Assembly: GCF_900107045.1 (NCBI RefSeq)
Contig: NZ_FNON01000002.1
Span: 434,001 to 498,000 of the forward strand
Reading direction: 5' to 3'
From: Amycolatopsis xylanica
Lineage (GTDB): Bacteria > Actinomycetota > Actinomycetes > Mycobacteriales > Pseudonocardiaceae
Length of the DNA stretch: 64,000 nt
The notes beneath the pieces were generated by a model that saw nothing but the letters and a program-made list of their open reading frames with translations, was not told the origin of the DNA and ran no database searches. This document shows positions 54,342 through 64,000 of the stretch, piece by piece. The translations under genes and the position numbers were made by a program. Every line of letters begins with the position of its first letter. Position 1 is the first letter of the stretch.

Positions 54342-55406
54342 CTAGGAGAACTCGGGGGCGAGCTGCTCCGCGATCTCGTAGGTGTTCAGCGCCGCGCCCT
54401 TGCGCAGGTTGTCGCCGCACACGAAGAAGTCCAGCGTGTTCGGGAAGTCCAGCGCCTGGCGCACGCGGCCGACGTAGGTCGGGTCGCCGCCGACGACATC
54501 GGCGGGCGTCGGGAAGACGCCGTTCTCCGGGTCGTCGACCAGCACGACCGTCGGCTGGGCCTCGAAAACCTTGTGCGCGGCCTCGACGGTGACCTCACGC
54601 GCGAAGGTCGCGTGCACGGCCAGCGAGTGCGTGGTGACCACCGGGACGCGGACGCAGGTGGCCGAGACCTTCAGGTCCGGGATGCCCAGGATCTTGCGGG
54701 ATTCGTTGCGTACCTTGAGTTCCTCGGAGTACCAGCCGTCGCCCTTGTACGACCCGGCCGACGGGACCACGTTGAACGCCAGCGCCGCCGGGAACGGCGA
54801 GTCCGCGATCGGCAGCCCGGCCGCCTCCAGCGCCTCGCGCACGTCTCCGGCCCGGACACCGAGGCCCTTGCCCGCGACGGCCTCGAGTTCGGCGTACAGC
54901 CTGTCGACGCCTTCCTTGCCAGCGCCCGAAACCGCTTGGTACGAGGCGACGACGAGTTCCTTGAGCTCGAACTCGCGGTGCAGCGCGCCGAGCGCCGCCA
55001 TCATCGACAGCGTGGTGCAGTTCGGGTTGGCGATGATGCCCTTGGGACGCGAGGTCACCTTGTCGGCGTTGACCTCGGGCACCACCAGCGGCACCTCGTC
55101 GTCCATGCGGAACGCGCCCGAGTTGTCGACGGCCACGGCACCGCGGGAGGCCGCGATCGGGGCCCACTCGGCGGAGATCTCGTCCGGCACGTCGAACATC
55201 GCGATGTCGACGCCGTCGAACGCCTCCGGCGAAAGGGCGACGACCGTCAGCTCTTCGCCGCGCACGGTGATCTTCTTACCGGCCGAGCGCGCCGACGCGA
55301 TGAGGCGGATTTCGCCCCACGGCACGGTTTCCCTGCCGTTGATGATGTCGATCATGACCGTGCCCACGGCTCCGGTCGCGCCGACGAGCGCCAGAACTGG
55401 TGCCAT
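54342..55406 (-). CDS. asd: Aspartate-semialdehyde dehydrogenase
   Basis: A 354-residue enzyme that reduces aspartyl phosphate to the semialdehyde for lysine, threonine, methionine and diaminopimelate. The NADP loop [20 protein letters not shown], the catalytic Cys in [15 protein letters not shown], the SGAGKEGVD loop and [18 protein letters not shown] are all typical. The ATG shares one base with the ask stop (TAATG), so the two are coupled. A family A pair terminates it. Confidence 0.96.
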   Translation of the reverse strand: MAPVLALVGATGAVGTVMIDIINGRETVPWGEIRLIASARSAGKKITVRGEELTVVALSPEAFDGVDIAMFDVPDEISAEWAPIAASRGAVAVDNSGAFRMDDEVPLVVPEVNADKVTSRPKGIIANPNCTTLSMMAALGALHREFELKELVVASYQAVSGAGKEGVDRLYAELEAVAGKGLGVRAGDVREALEAAGLPIADSPFPAALAFNVVPSAGSYKGDGWYSEELKVRNESRKILGIPDLKVSATCVRVPVVTTHSLAVHATFAREVTVEAAHKVFEAQPTVVLVDDPENGVFPTPADVVGGDPTYVGRVRQALDFPNTLDFFVCGDNLRKGAALNTYEIAEQLAPEFS

Positions 55407-56671
55407 TACCGTCCACTCCCTGCGTATACGACGGCCTCTTCGTCGCCGCCCAGTTGGAAAGCCTCGTGGATGGCGCGCACCGCGTCGTCGAGCTGCGCTT
55501 CCCTGATCAGCACCGAGATGCGGATCTCCGAGGTGTTGATGATCTCGATGTTCACGCCGGACTGCGCCAGCGCCTCACAGAACGTCGCCGTCACACCGGG
55601 GTGCGAGCGCATGCCCGCGCCGACCAGCGAGACCTTGCCGACGTGGTCGTCGTAGAGCACCGACTCGAAGCCGATCTCGGCCTTCATCGACTCGAGCTCC
55701 TTGACGGCCTTGGGGCCGTTGGCCTTCGACAGCGTGAACGTGATGTCCGTGCGGCCGGAGACGGTGCTGGACACGTTCTGCAGCACCATGTCGATGTCGA
55801 TCTCGGCGTTCGCGATCGAGCGGAAGATGCGCGCGGCGGCGCCCGCGTGGTCCGGCACTCCGGTCACGGTGATCTTCGCTTCGGACCTGTCGTGCGCGAC
55901 GCCGGTGATCAGCGCTTGTTCCACGGGGATCTCCTCAATCGAACCGAACACGGTCGTGCCCGGCTTGTCGCTGTAGGACGAACGGACCACGATCGGCACA
56001 CCGTAGCGGCGGCCGTACTCGACGGAACGCAGGTGCAGGATCTTCGAACCGCTCGCCGCCAGTTCGAGCATCTCTTCGTAGGCAACGGTTTCGAGCTTGC
56101 GCGCGTTGGGCACCACCCGGGGATCGGCGGTGTAAACACCGTCCACATCGGAATAGATCTCGCACGCGTCGGCGCCCAGCGCCGCCGCCAGCGCGACGGC
56201 GGTGGTGTCCGAACCGCCCCGCCCGAGCGTGGTGATGTCCTTGGTGTCCTGCGAAACACCCTGGAACCCGGCGACCAGCGCGATGTAACCCTGCTCCAGC
56301 GCCTGGGTGACCCGGCCGGGGGTCACGTCGATGATGCGCGCGTTGCCGTGCGCCGAGGTCGTCACCACGCCCGCCTGCGAGCCGGTGAACGACCAGGCTT
56401 GGGCGCCGTACGCCGAAATGGCCATCGCGACCAGCGCGTTGGAGATGCGCTCACCCGCGGTGAGCAGCATGTCCATCTCGCGCTCCGGCGGCACCGGGTT
56501 GACCTGCTGCGCGAGATCGAGCAGCTCGTCGGTGGTGTCACCCATGGCGGAGCAGACGACGACCACGTCGTTGCCCGCCTTCTTGGTGGCGACGATGCGT
56601 TCGGCAACCCGTTTGATCCGGTCGGCACTTTCCAGCGACGAACCGCCGTACTTCTGGACCACGAGCGCCAC
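55406..56671 (-). CDS. ask: Aspartokinase
   Basis: A 421-residue kinase opening [20 protein letters not shown], with the ATP/aspartate region [20 protein letters not shown]. Two ACT domains occupy about 265-421 ([40 protein letters not shown]), the sites for lysine/threonine feedback. Actinobacterial ask genes also encode the small ACT subunit from an internal start; an internal ATG or GTG in that region was not tested here. Divergent from the nitroreductase gene. Confidence 0.96.
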   Translation of the reverse strand: MALVVQKYGGSSLESADRIKRVAERIVATKKAGNDVVVVCSAMGDTTDELLDLAQQVNPVPPEREMDMLLTAGERISNALVAMAISAYGAQAWSFTGSQAGVVTTSAHGNARIIDVTPGRVTQALEQGYIALVAGFQGVSQDTKDITTLGRGGSDTTAVALAAALGADACEIYSDVDGVYTADPRVVPNARKLETVAYEEMLELAASGSKILHLRSVEYGRRYGVPIVVRSSYSDKPGTTVFGSIEEIPVEQALITGVAHDRSEAKITVTGVPDHAGAAARIFRSIANAEIDIDMVLQNVSSTVSGRTDITFTLSKANGPKAVKELESMKAEIGFESVLYDDHVGKVSLVGAGMRSHPGVTATFCEALAQSGVNIEIINTSEIRISVLIREAQLDDAVRAIHEAFQLGGDEEAVVYAGSGR

Positions 56672-56819
56672 GCCCGAACCTCCTAGCCGGGGCCGGGCCG
56701 GGCTCCTCAGGGCATCGAGAAGCCCCCCGCGTCCCTCATTTGCACAGGAGCCTACCGGTCCGGGCGTTTACCACCACCCTGATATGTGTCGCCGACCACT
56801 TCTTGCGAGTATCTGGGGC

Positions 56820-57407
56820 ATGGAAAAGCCCGCAGAGACAAGCGTTCCGGTCACCGAGGAAATCGCCAGGCGGTGGAGCCCCCGCGCCTTCGACGAGACG
56901 GCTGACGTTTCCGACGAGCAGCTGCGCGCCATGCTGGAGGCGGCGCGCTGGGCACCGTCGTCCGGCAACACCCAGCCCGCCCGCTACCTGGTCGGCAGGC
57001 GTGGCGACGAGACGTTCAAGAATATTTACGGCTCACTCGCCGACGGCAACAAGATCTGGGCCCATCGGGCCGGTGTGCTGCTGATCGGCCTGGTCGTGAC
57101 GCACAACGAGAAGGGTGAGATTCCGCACGCGGACTACGGGCTCGGCCTCGCGAGCCAGAACCTGGTGCTGCAGGCGGTCCGCGAAGGACTGGTCGCGCAC
57201 CAGATGGGCGGCTTCGACCCGTACGCGGTGATCCGCGACTTCGAGCTGCCCGACGGGCTCATGCCCCGAGTGGCGATCGCGGCCGGAAAACAAGCCGCGC
57301 CGGAAATTCTTGAAGCGGAACGGCTTATCGAACGGGAAATTGCGCCACGCGTCCGTATTCCGCTGTCGGATTTCGCGTTTTCCTCGCCGGGAAACCCGAT
57401 CTTCTAA
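56820..57407 (+). CDS. Nitroreductase family protein
   Basis: A 195-residue FMN enzyme from ATG 56820 (MEKPAETSVPVTEE). RRWSPRAFDETADVSDEQLR and AARWAPSSGNTQPARYLVG are the flavin-binding signatures; GLVVTHNEKGEIPHADYGLG and DYGLGLASQNLVLQA fit the oxidoreductase group. It probably reduces nitroaromatics or quinones, or acts in an unknown pathway. An in-frame ATG at 56784 is another possible start. The stop overlaps the convergent membrane-protein gene by four bases. Confidence 0.88.
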   Translation: MEKPAETSVPVTEEIARRWSPRAFDETADVSDEQLRAMLEAARWAPSSGNTQPARYLVGRRGDETFKNIYGSLADGNKIWAHRAGVLLIGLVVTHNEKGEIPHADYGLGLASQNLVLQAVREGLVAHQMGGFDPYAVIRDFELPDGLMPRVAIAAGKQAAPEILEAERLIEREIAPRVRIPLSDFAFSSPGNPIF

Positions 57408-57754
57408 GCGGACACGCCACCGACACGGCGAATGACTTTCGCCACGATCGACGAAACCACGAGCCAGAAGACGGCGGCGAGGCCGTAGTTGACGAGCACG
57501 CGGAGCTTGAGGTCGGCTGGGAGGAAGAGGTCGCGGAAGCCGAGCGAGAAGGCGTCGGCGCCGCCGCGGACGAAGGACACGATGCCGTTGTCCGGGTTCG
57601 CCTCGCCGATCACGAACACCACGTGGATGGCCAGGAACAGCGCGAAGACCAGGCCCGCCCAGCGGACCAGGCCGGCGAGCACGCCCGCCGCGCGCTCGCG
57701 GCCGCGCCGCCAGTCCACTCCGGCCCGGGACTCACTCTCCGCGTGCTCAGCCAT
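57404..57754 (-). CDS. Small membrane protein, conserved hypothetical
   Basis: A 116-residue protein: a charged N-terminus (MAEHAESESRAGVDWRRGRE), membrane helix about 29-50 (LVRWAGLVFALFLAIHVVFV), a soluble loop, and a second helix about 88-107 (VNYGLAAVFWLVVSSIVAKV). Basic ends suggest both termini are inside. No domain recognised. It overlaps the nitroreductase stop and lies upstream of the leuA leader in divergent orientation. Confidence 0.7.
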   Translation of the reverse strand: MAEHAESESRAGVDWRRGRERAAGVLAGLVRWAGLVFALFLAIHVVFVIGEANPDNGIVSFVRGGADAFSLGFRDLFLPADLKLRVLVNYGLAAVFWLVVSSIVAKVIRRVGGVSA

Positions 57755-57846
57755 GCCCGGAGTTTCGCACGGTGACCGCGTTGACGCTACTGACAGGTAA
57801 CACCCTGGTGTAACGACTCGGCTTCCCTTCGGGCGTCACTCGTGGT

Positions 57847-57852
57847 TAGAGT
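57847..57852 (+). promoter_or_regulatory. -10 element of the leuA leader transcript
   Basis: TAGAGT at 57847-57852 is followed by seven bases and then the GTG of the leader peptide at 57860, so the transcript would begin at or next to the leader start codon. Confidence 0.5.
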
Positions 57853-57859
57853 GGGCCTT

Positions 57860-57886
57860 GTGGCACGCGCTCTCCTGCTTCGCTGC

Positions 57887-57901
<15 letters not shown>
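57860..57901 (+). CDS. leuL: leuA leader peptide with three consecutive Leu codons
   Basis: A 13-codon frame from GTG to TGA, about 80 bases before leuA, encoding MARALLLRCRDGA. Codons 5-7 are CTC-CTG-CTT (57872-57880), three Leu codons in a row, the mark of a leucine attenuation leader. The -10 lies seven bases before its start, so the peptide is leaderless, as reported for other actinobacterial amino-acid leaders. A hairpin starts at the end of the peptide (57887-57925). Ribosome stalling at Leu codons would affect that fold. Translation has not been shown here. Confidence 0.7.
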
Positions 57902-59766
<1,865 letters not shown>

Positions 59767-59774
59767 GGAGTCGT

Positions 59775-59831
59775 GGGATAAAGCGGGCTTTATCCCGGGT
59801 GCTTTCCCCGGGATAAAGCCCGCTTTATCCC
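59775..59831. repeat. Family A palindromes, tandem pair between leuA and a hydrolase gene
   Basis: GGGATAAAGC-GG-GCTTTATCCC (59775-59796) and GGGATAAAGC-CC-GCTTTATCCC (59810-59831) are both perfect, with opposite centres. The second contains the TAA stop codon of the convergent hydrolase gene (59825-59827). Confidence 0.85.
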
Positions 59832-60499
59832 GGGGTGCCAACACTCACGAGCAGTTCGACGAGGGCCTCCGGCGCGTCCCGCATGAGGTTGTGCCCGGCG
59901 TCGAGCGAGTGCACGGTCCACTGTGGATCGTCGACCAGCTTTTCGTAGGTCGCCTTGAACGGCGACTCGCCCTCCCACACCTGCGCGTAGACGTAGTCAC
60001 GGCGCCGGAACCGTGACAGGTCACCGGAAAGCTTGATCCGCTGTAAGAGCGACGCGAGCGGATGCGGTGTGGCGCGCGGGTCGAAGAACGGCAGCGGCGG
60101 CACCCCGTAGCCGGTTTCGCCGACGCTGAGGTACCACTCACGCTGGACGTCATTGGTGAGCGACCAGCACGAATCACCGTTCTCCGGCACGAACGCGTCG
60201 AGGTAGACGAGCGAATCGACACGCTCGGGCGCGCGGTCGGCCACCCCGCTGATCACCATGCCGCCATAACTGTGGCCGACCAACACCGCGTCTTCGATCC
60301 GCTCGGCGGCGAGCGTGCCGAGCACGTCCTGGATGTGCGTCTCCAGGTTGACCCCGGCGTGCAGCAGATGCGCGCGCTCGCCGATCCCGGTCAACGTCAG
60401 CGCGTGTACCCGATGCCCGCGCTCGCGAAGCTGCTCGGTGAGCTGGTCGAAGCACCATCCGCCGTGATTGGCGCCGGGAACGAGAACGAAAGTAGCCAT
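59825..60499 (-). CDS. Alpha/beta-hydrolase (MenH/salicylate-esterase-like)
   Basis: A 224-residue protein. FVLVPGANHGGWCFDQLTEQ is the oxyanion region, VLVGHSYGGMVISGVADR the nucleophile (Ser in GHSYGG), and HSLDAGHNLMRDAPEALVEL the His. Resembles plant MES-like and bacterial PcaD/EstA-type hydrolases of unknown substrate. Its last codons CCG GGA TAA are part of a family A repeat, so the C-terminal Gly and stop come from the repeat. Confidence 0.87.
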   Translation of the reverse strand: MATFVLVPGANHGGWCFDQLTEQLRERGHRVHALTLTGIGERAHLLHAGVNLETHIQDVLGTLAAERIEDAVLVGHSYGGMVISGVADRAPERVDSLVYLDAFVPENGDSCWSLTNDVQREWYLSVGETGYGVPPLPFFDPRATPHPLASLLQRIKLSGDLSRFRRRDYVYAQVWEGESPFKATYEKLVDDPQWTVHSLDAGHNLMRDAPEALVELLVSVGTPG

Positions 60500-60584
60500 G
60501 CCCTGACTATGGCGGCGCCCGAATCAGAAGTCCAAGAGCTTGTTGGACTCGCCGCCAGAAGCAACGCTTATGACTGCCCCGGGG

Positions 60585-60628
60585 TCGTGAGTGGCGCGGC
60601 CGGTTCTAACCGGCCGGAACACTCACGA
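60585..60628. repeat. Family B palindrome between the hydrolase and peroxiredoxin genes
   Basis: TCGTGAGTG (60585-60593) and CACTCACGA (60620-60628) flank CCGGTT-CT-AACCGG. It begins 17 bases downstream of the peroxiredoxin stop (minus strand). Confidence 0.75.
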
Positions 60629-60645
60629 GCTTTTCGAGGCAATGC

Positions 60646-61233
60646 TCATAGCTGGGCGGCCGCGGCGAGGATCTCCGCGGAGTCGGTGCGGGTCGTGTAG
60701 TCGGGGTGGACGTCGATGAACCGGATCGTGCGCGCCCGGTCGACGACCACGACCGTGGGATGCGGAAGTTCCGGCTGCTCGGGGATGCCGATCGAGGACA
60801 TCGCCCGCTTGACGTCGTCGGCGGGCCGGAAGGTGATGCCGAGCGAACCGGCCACGGTGTTGGCGGTGTCGGTCAGCACCGGGAACGCCAGGTCGTTCGT
60901 GGCGAGCGAGCCGTCCGGCGGCTGCGGGCTGATCGCCGCGAAACGCACGTTTTCCAGCTGCGGCAACACTTCCTGCTGATAGGCATGCAGCGCGAGGTTG
61001 CAGTACGGGCACCACGCGCCGCGATAGAAGACGAGCACGGCTGGCAGCAGCTCGTCGAGCGACACCTGTTTTCCGGTCGCGTCCGGGAGTTTGAAATCGG
61101 GCAGGGTCGAGCCGACCGTCGCGACACCATCTCCCGCCTCGGTCTTCGTCGAGGCCTCGAGGACATCGAAGATCTCGGGCGGGGCGATGGTCTTGAAGTG
61201 GGCCTTGAGGTTGCTCAGGTCTTCGGAAAGCAC
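60646..61233 (-). CDS. Peroxiredoxin/redoxin-like protein (AhpC-TSA family)
   Basis: A 195-residue protein from GTG 61233 with AGGAG upstream. The thioredoxin fold contains VFYRGAWCPYCNLALHAYQQ with a CPYC site, DFKLPDATGKQVSLDELLP before it, and the later SLGITFRPADDVKR and ELPHPTVVVVDRARTIRFID. The layout matches AhpC/TSA-type redoxins with a long helical N-terminus, probably a peroxidase. It is divergent from a TetR gene whose operators lie between the two starts. Confidence 0.88.
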   Translation of the reverse strand: MLSEDLSNLKAHFKTIAPPEIFDVLEASTKTEAGDGVATVGSTLPDFKLPDATGKQVSLDELLPAVLVFYRGAWCPYCNLALHAYQQEVLPQLENVRFAAISPQPPDGSLATNDLAFPVLTDTANTVAGSLGITFRPADDVKRAMSSIGIPEQPELPHPTVVVVDRARTIRFIDVHPDYTTRTDSAEILAAAAQL

Positions 61234-61244
61234 GTCAACTCCTC

Positions 61245-61288
61245 TTGTACCGTTCAGTACAACATCGCCGACTGTACTATTCGGTACA
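61245..61288. promoter_or_regulatory. Twin TetR operators between peroxiredoxin and tetR
   Basis: TTGTAC-CGTTCA-GTACAA (61245-61262) and TGTAC-TATTCG-GTACA (61273-61288) share the pattern TGTAC-N6-GTACA, with the inner YRTTCR conserved. The second overlaps the tetR start codon at 61288. Centres are about 27 bases apart. Confidence 0.75.
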
Positions 61289-61899
61289 TGGACACGCAAG
61301 CAGCCAGCACCGAGCAGGGCCGCCGCACCCGCGACGCGATCGTCGAGGCCGCGGCGGACCTGATGTACCGCAACGGGGTGGCCGCCACGAGCGTCGACAA
61401 GGTGCTGAACGCCTGCGGCGCCGGGAAATCGCAGATGTACCACTACTTCAAGAACAAGGACCAGCTGGTCGACGCGGTGATCGACCTGTTCCTGGAGCGG
61501 ATACTGGCTAACCAGCCGAACATCAAGGACCTGCGCACCTTCGCCGACTTCGACCACTGGGCCGAGACCGTGCTCGACATCCATCGCGGGCCGCTGGGTC
61601 CGCTCGCCTGTCCACTGGGCAACGTCGCGGGCGAACTCGGCGACGACGAGCACATGGCCAAGCTGCTCGACAAGGCGTACACGCAGTGGGAGTCCTACTT
61701 GGCCAACGGCATCGTTTCCTTGCGGGACAAGGGAGAAGTCCGCGCGGACACCGACGCCGGCCGGGTCGCCCAGACCATGATGGCCTGCCTGCAGGGCGGC
61801 CTGCTGCTCGGGCACCTGCGCCGCGACCTCACCCCGATCCAGGACTCGCTCGCGGTCGCGCTCACCCACCTGCGCGGCTTCGAGGCAACAGCGTCGTGA
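61288..61899 (+). CDS. TetR family regulator of the divergent peroxiredoxin
   Basis: A 203-residue protein, ATG 61288. The HTH spans RRTRDAIVEAAADLMYRNGV to KVLNACGAGKSQMYHYFKNK, the pattern of TetR_N with a YH pair before the linker. LACPLGNVAGELGDDEHMAK contains a Cys in the ligand domain that might sense an oxidant. The ATG lies inside the second operator, so it represses itself. The final Ser and TGA stop lie in a family B repeat. Confidence 0.92.
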   Translation: MDTQAASTEQGRRTRDAIVEAAADLMYRNGVAATSVDKVLNACGAGKSQMYHYFKNKDQLVDAVIDLFLERILANQPNIKDLRTFADFDHWAETVLDIHRGPLGPLACPLGNVAGELGDDEHMAKLLDKAYTQWESYLANGIVSLRDKGEVRADTDAGRVAQTMMACLQGGLLLGHLRRDLTPIQDSLAVALTHLRGFEATAS

Positions 61900-61938
61900 G
61901 TGGCGCGGCCGGTTCTAACCGGCCTAAACACTCACGAC
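61893..61938. repeat. Family B palindrome ending the tetR gene
   Basis: GTCGTGAGTG (61893-61902) and CACTCACGAC (61929-61938) flank CCGGTT-CT-AACCGG. TCG TGA inside the left arm is the last codon and stop of tetR. Confidence 0.8.
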
Positions 61939-61952
61939 CCCTCGATGACCGC

Positions 61953-62176
61953 CGCAATCCGCGCTGGTCTCCTCGACCAGGGTTGGCATGGTGTCGGGCT
62001 TGAAGCGAGGGGCGCCCTGGGTGCGTAGTTAGCACTCTGGGGCACCCTCGCTGCAAGCCCGGGCGCGGGCCGGATTGCGAGTGGTGACTCTGCTGCATCC
62101 AACGCAGCAGAGTCACCACTCGCGCTGGTGCTCGCGACTGAGCGATGGGCTCCCCTGCTGCGGGCGACCAGCATCC
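61953..62176. repeat. Nested inverted repeats between tetR and lysR
   Basis: No gene seen. CGCAATCCG (61953-61961) pairs with CGGATTGCG (62071-62079), enclosing a stem of 61995-62017 with 62040-62061 (about 20 of 22 paired). Then 62077-62096 and 62104-62123 form a 20-bp perfect stem with a 7-base loop. Two family B repeats flank the whole. Confidence 0.65.
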
Positions 62177-62228
62177 GGGGTCGTGAGTGTTCCGGCCGGT
62201 TCTAACCGGCCTAAACACTCACGACCCC
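62177..62228. repeat. Family B palindrome ending the lysR gene
   Basis: GGGGTCGTGAGTGTT (62177-62191) and AACACTCACGACCCC (62214-62228) are perfect and flank CCGGTT-CT-AACCGG. On the minus strand, GGG TCG TGA in the right arm is the end of lysR. Confidence 0.85.
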
Positions 62229-63130
62229 TCGGTGACTGCAGCGACCTCGGCGAGCAGGGCGTCCAGGACCGCCGCCACCGCGGGCCGAGCCGAGGCGCCT
62301 TTGCGTGACACGGCTTCGACGTGACGGGCCGCGCGGACGCCGGCGAGCGGGCGGCGCAACAGCCCGCTGTCCTCGCTGATGTCCATTGTGTACCGAGGCA
62401 GCAGCGCGATCCCGTGCCCGGCGGCGACCAAGGCCTCGGTGATGCGGAAGTCGTTGATGCGCTGGACGACCTGTGGCTGCACCCCGGTACGCACGACCAG
62501 CGACTTGAGCACGTCGTCGACGGGGAAGCCGAAATTCACGCTGATCCAGCGTTCGCCTGCCAGCTCCGCCAGCTCGACCCGGTCCTTGCAGGCCAGCCGA
62601 TGCCCGGCGGGCAGCGCGACGTCGAGTGGCTCGCGGAGCAGGTGGACCGAGTCGAGACGGTCGGTGACGAACGGCTGGGCGTGCTCGTCGCGGTGGGCGA
62701 CCACGATGTCGTAGTCGGCGACCAGGCTGGGGATCTCCGGCGGGACCATGTCGATGTCGCGGACGTCGATGTCCAGGCCGTCGAAAGCGGCGATGCGGTG
62801 CAGCAAACCGGGTAGTAGCAACAACCCCGCGGACTGGAAGATCGCCAGGCGGACCCGGCCGCGTGGCGCGCTGCGGTAAGTGTCCAATTCGGACTCGGCG
62901 CGGTCGAGTGCGGCGAGCACGTCGTCGGCGCGGGCCACCAGCGCGCGTCCCGCGTCGGTCAGGCGGAGACCCCGGCCCGCTGGCTCGGTCAGCGGGAGGC
63001 CGACCTCGCTCTGCAGCGCGCGCAACTGCTGGGAGACCGCCGATGGCGTGCAGTGGAGCGCGCGTGCGGCTTCCGTCACACTGCCGCGGTCGGCGAACTC
63101 GCGCAGCGTCCTCAACCGGCCGATATCCAT
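62219..63130 (-). CDS. LysR family transcriptional regulator
   Basis: A 303-residue protein. The LysR helix-turn-helix (RLRTLREFADRGSVTEAARA; LHCTPSAVSQQLRALQSEVG) is followed by an effector domain (RGRVRLAIFQSAGLLLLPGL). This form resembles the ArgP/YtlI-like group of actinomycetes. It is divergent from an EamA-type exporter and probably regulates it. The last residues EGS and the stop are encoded by the family B repeat. The effector is unknown. Confidence 0.9.
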   Translation of the reverse strand: MDIGRLRTLREFADRGSVTEAARALHCTPSAVSQQLRALQSEVGLPLTEPAGRGLRLTDAGRALVARADDVLAALDRAESELDTYRSAPRGRVRLAIFQSAGLLLLPGLLHRIAAFDGLDIDVRDIDMVPPEIPSLVADYDIVVAHRDEHAQPFVTDRLDSVHLLREPLDVALPAGHRLACKDRVELAELAGERWISVNFGFPVDDVLKSLVVRTGVQPQVVQRINDFRITEALVAAGHGIALLPRYTMDISEDSGLLRRPLAGVRAARHVEAVSRKGASARPAVAAVLDALLAEVAAVTEGS

Positions 63131-63144
63131 GGCGACGAGTCTAT

Positions 63145-63193
63145 GTGAAGGACTGCTTCAAGGTTCGTGCAGATAATATCGATGGTCCTTCAC
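63145..63193. promoter_or_regulatory. LysR-type binding region between lysR and the EamA gene
   Basis: GTGAAGGAC (63145-63153) and GTCCTTCAC (63185-63193) are perfect arms 31 bases apart. An AT-rich patch (AGATAATATCGAT) lies between. This fits a LysR regulator that binds two sites across a divergent promoter pair. Confidence 0.5.
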
Positions 63194-63217
63194 AGTTTCA
63201 CCGGTCAGAGTGGAGAC

Positions 63218-64000
63218 ATGCCCACCCGTGACCGTTTGCTCGCCATGCTCGTCGCCTTCTTGTGGGGCTGCAACTTCCTCGCCATCCACGCCATGCTCGG
63301 CCAGTTCCCGCCGCTGTTCGCGGCCGCGCTGCGGTTCCTGGTGATCGCGATCCCGACGATCCTGTTCGTCCCGTGGCCGAAGGTGAAGATCCGCCACCTG
63401 CTCGGCTACGGCATCGGCTTCGGGACGCTGCAGTTCCTGTTCCTGTTCATCGGGATGGACATCGGCATGCCGACCGGCCTCGCGTCGCTGGTGCTGCAGG
63501 CGTCAGCGCCGTTCACCGTCGTGCTCGGCGCGATCTTCCTGCGGGAGAAGGTCAGCGCGCGGCAGTGGACCGGGATCTCCCTGGCCGTGTTCGGCATGGC
63601 GGTGATCGCCTGGCAGCAGTTCGAGCACGCGGCGCTGCTGCCGGTGATCCTCACTCTGCTCGGTGCGCTGAGCTGGGCTTTCGGCAACCTGAGCACGCGG
63701 GCGGCCAAGCCGTCGAACGCGCTGCACTTCACGCTGTGGATGTCGGTCGTGCCGCCGCTGCCGATGCTGGCGCTGTCGTTCGGCTTCGAGGACGGCCAGT
63801 GGAAGTCGCTGACCACGCTCGGCACGTCGACCGGAGTGGTCGGCCTGCTCGGGCTGGCCTATGTCGTGCTGCTCGGCACCGTCGCGGGCTCGGGCATCTG
63901 GTCGACGCTGATGACCCGCAACGCGGCGGGCGTGGTCGCGCCGTTCAGCCTGCTGGTGCCGGTGGTCGGCATCACGATGTCGTTCCTCGTGCTGCACGAA
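63218..64000 (+). CDS. EamA/RhaT family (DMT) exporter, 3' end beyond the window
   Basis: At least 261 residues with no stop before the window ends. The ATG follows TGGAG. MLVAFLWGCNFLAIHAMLGQ opens the first EamA repeat and LTLLGALSWAFGNLSTRAAK starts the second; about eight to nine of ten helices are present. DMT exporters move amino acids, pigments or metabolites out of the cell. It is probably controlled by the divergent LysR protein. Confidence 0.9.
   Translation, partial: MPTRDRLLAMLVAFLWGCNFLAIHAMLGQFPPLFAAALRFLVIAIPTILFVPWPKVKIRHLLGYGIGFGTLQFLFLFIGMDIGMPTGLASLVLQASAPFTVVLGAIFLREKVSARQWTGISLAVFGMAVIAWQQFEHAALLPVILTLLGALSWAFGNLSTRAAKPSNALHFTLWMSVVPPLPMLALSFGFEDGQWKSLTTLGTSTGVVGLLGLAYVVLLGTVAGSGIWSTLMTRNAAGVVAPFSLLVPVVGITMSFLVLHE

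Overview
The window is about 70% G+C, with many GTG starts, genes joined by 4-base ATGA/GTGA overlaps, and several promoter elements placed so that the start codon would be the first transcribed base. Together with a WhiB regulator, a mycoredoxin-like protein, a mycothiol-type isomerase-fold protein and MarP, this points to a chromosome segment of an actinomycete, most likely Pseudonocardiaceae (Amycolatopsis-like). No plasmid, phage or transposase genes were seen. From memory of the M. tuberculosis map, much of the window follows the order Rv3667-Rv3683 (acs, serine protease, holin-like, ephE, marP, nudix, thioredoxin-like, nth, small membrane protein, crp, beta-lactamase-fold hydrolase, ridA, DUF4177, two ArsA/Get3-like ATPases, whiB4, bifunctional PBP, metallophosphoesterase). 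Later comes Rv3708c-Rv3710 (asd, ask, leuA). Lineage-specific genes are inserted between these conserved genes.

Layout. 1-4.0 kb: a cell-wall (MurNAc) recycling cluster: the end of a NamZ-like gene, a secreted serine hydrolase, murR and murQ. 4.0-8.3 kb: a methyltransferase, a divergent MFS/ArsR pair, a Fic-like protein with a phosphoribosyltransferase, and a GNAT. 8.4-21.9 kb: acsA; an AT-hook protein behind an SOS-like box; a VIT/CCC1 transporter behind IdeR/DtxR-like boxes; POT and NhaA transporters; then the secreted protease-holin-EphE-MarP-Nudix-thioredoxin-Nth-Crp block. 22.3-29.0 kb: an MFS gene, a second beta-sliding-clamp-like protein, and a seven-gene minus-strand operon from DUF4177 to mycoredoxin. 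29.2-37.6 kb: two tandem secreted lipases, the paired Get3-like ATPases, WhiB, a class A PBP, a phosphoesterase and tRNA-Pro(CGG). 37.6-54.3 kb: metabolic and accessory genes (methyltransferase, S9 peptidase, glutamate decarboxylase, Ohr, FMN reductase, esterase, TetR/MFS, RtcB, M48 peptidase). 54.3-64 kb: asd-ask, nitroreductase, leuA behind a Leu-codon leader peptide, a peroxiredoxin/TetR divergent pair with two clear operators, and a LysR/EamA pair cut by the window end.

The most unusual structure lies between the genes. Several sequence-specific families of near-perfect palindromes recur at gene ends, often two to four together, without the U-tract of a normal terminator. Several genes use a base triplet inside the repeat as their own stop codon. 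Family A has the arm GGGATAAAGC. Family B has TCGTGAGTG arms around CCGGTTCTAACCGG. Family C has GAAAGCCNC arms and family D has GTGACAAGGG arms. They may be terminators, REP-like elements or both.

Other candidates worth testing: a shared 16-base operator upstream of two lipid-ester hydrolase genes 14 kb apart (one copy inside a 30-bp hairpin that covers the ribosome binding site), two perfect inverted DnaA boxes near 40.3 kb, an EphE homologue with Ala at the nucleophile position, and the beta-clamp paralogue.
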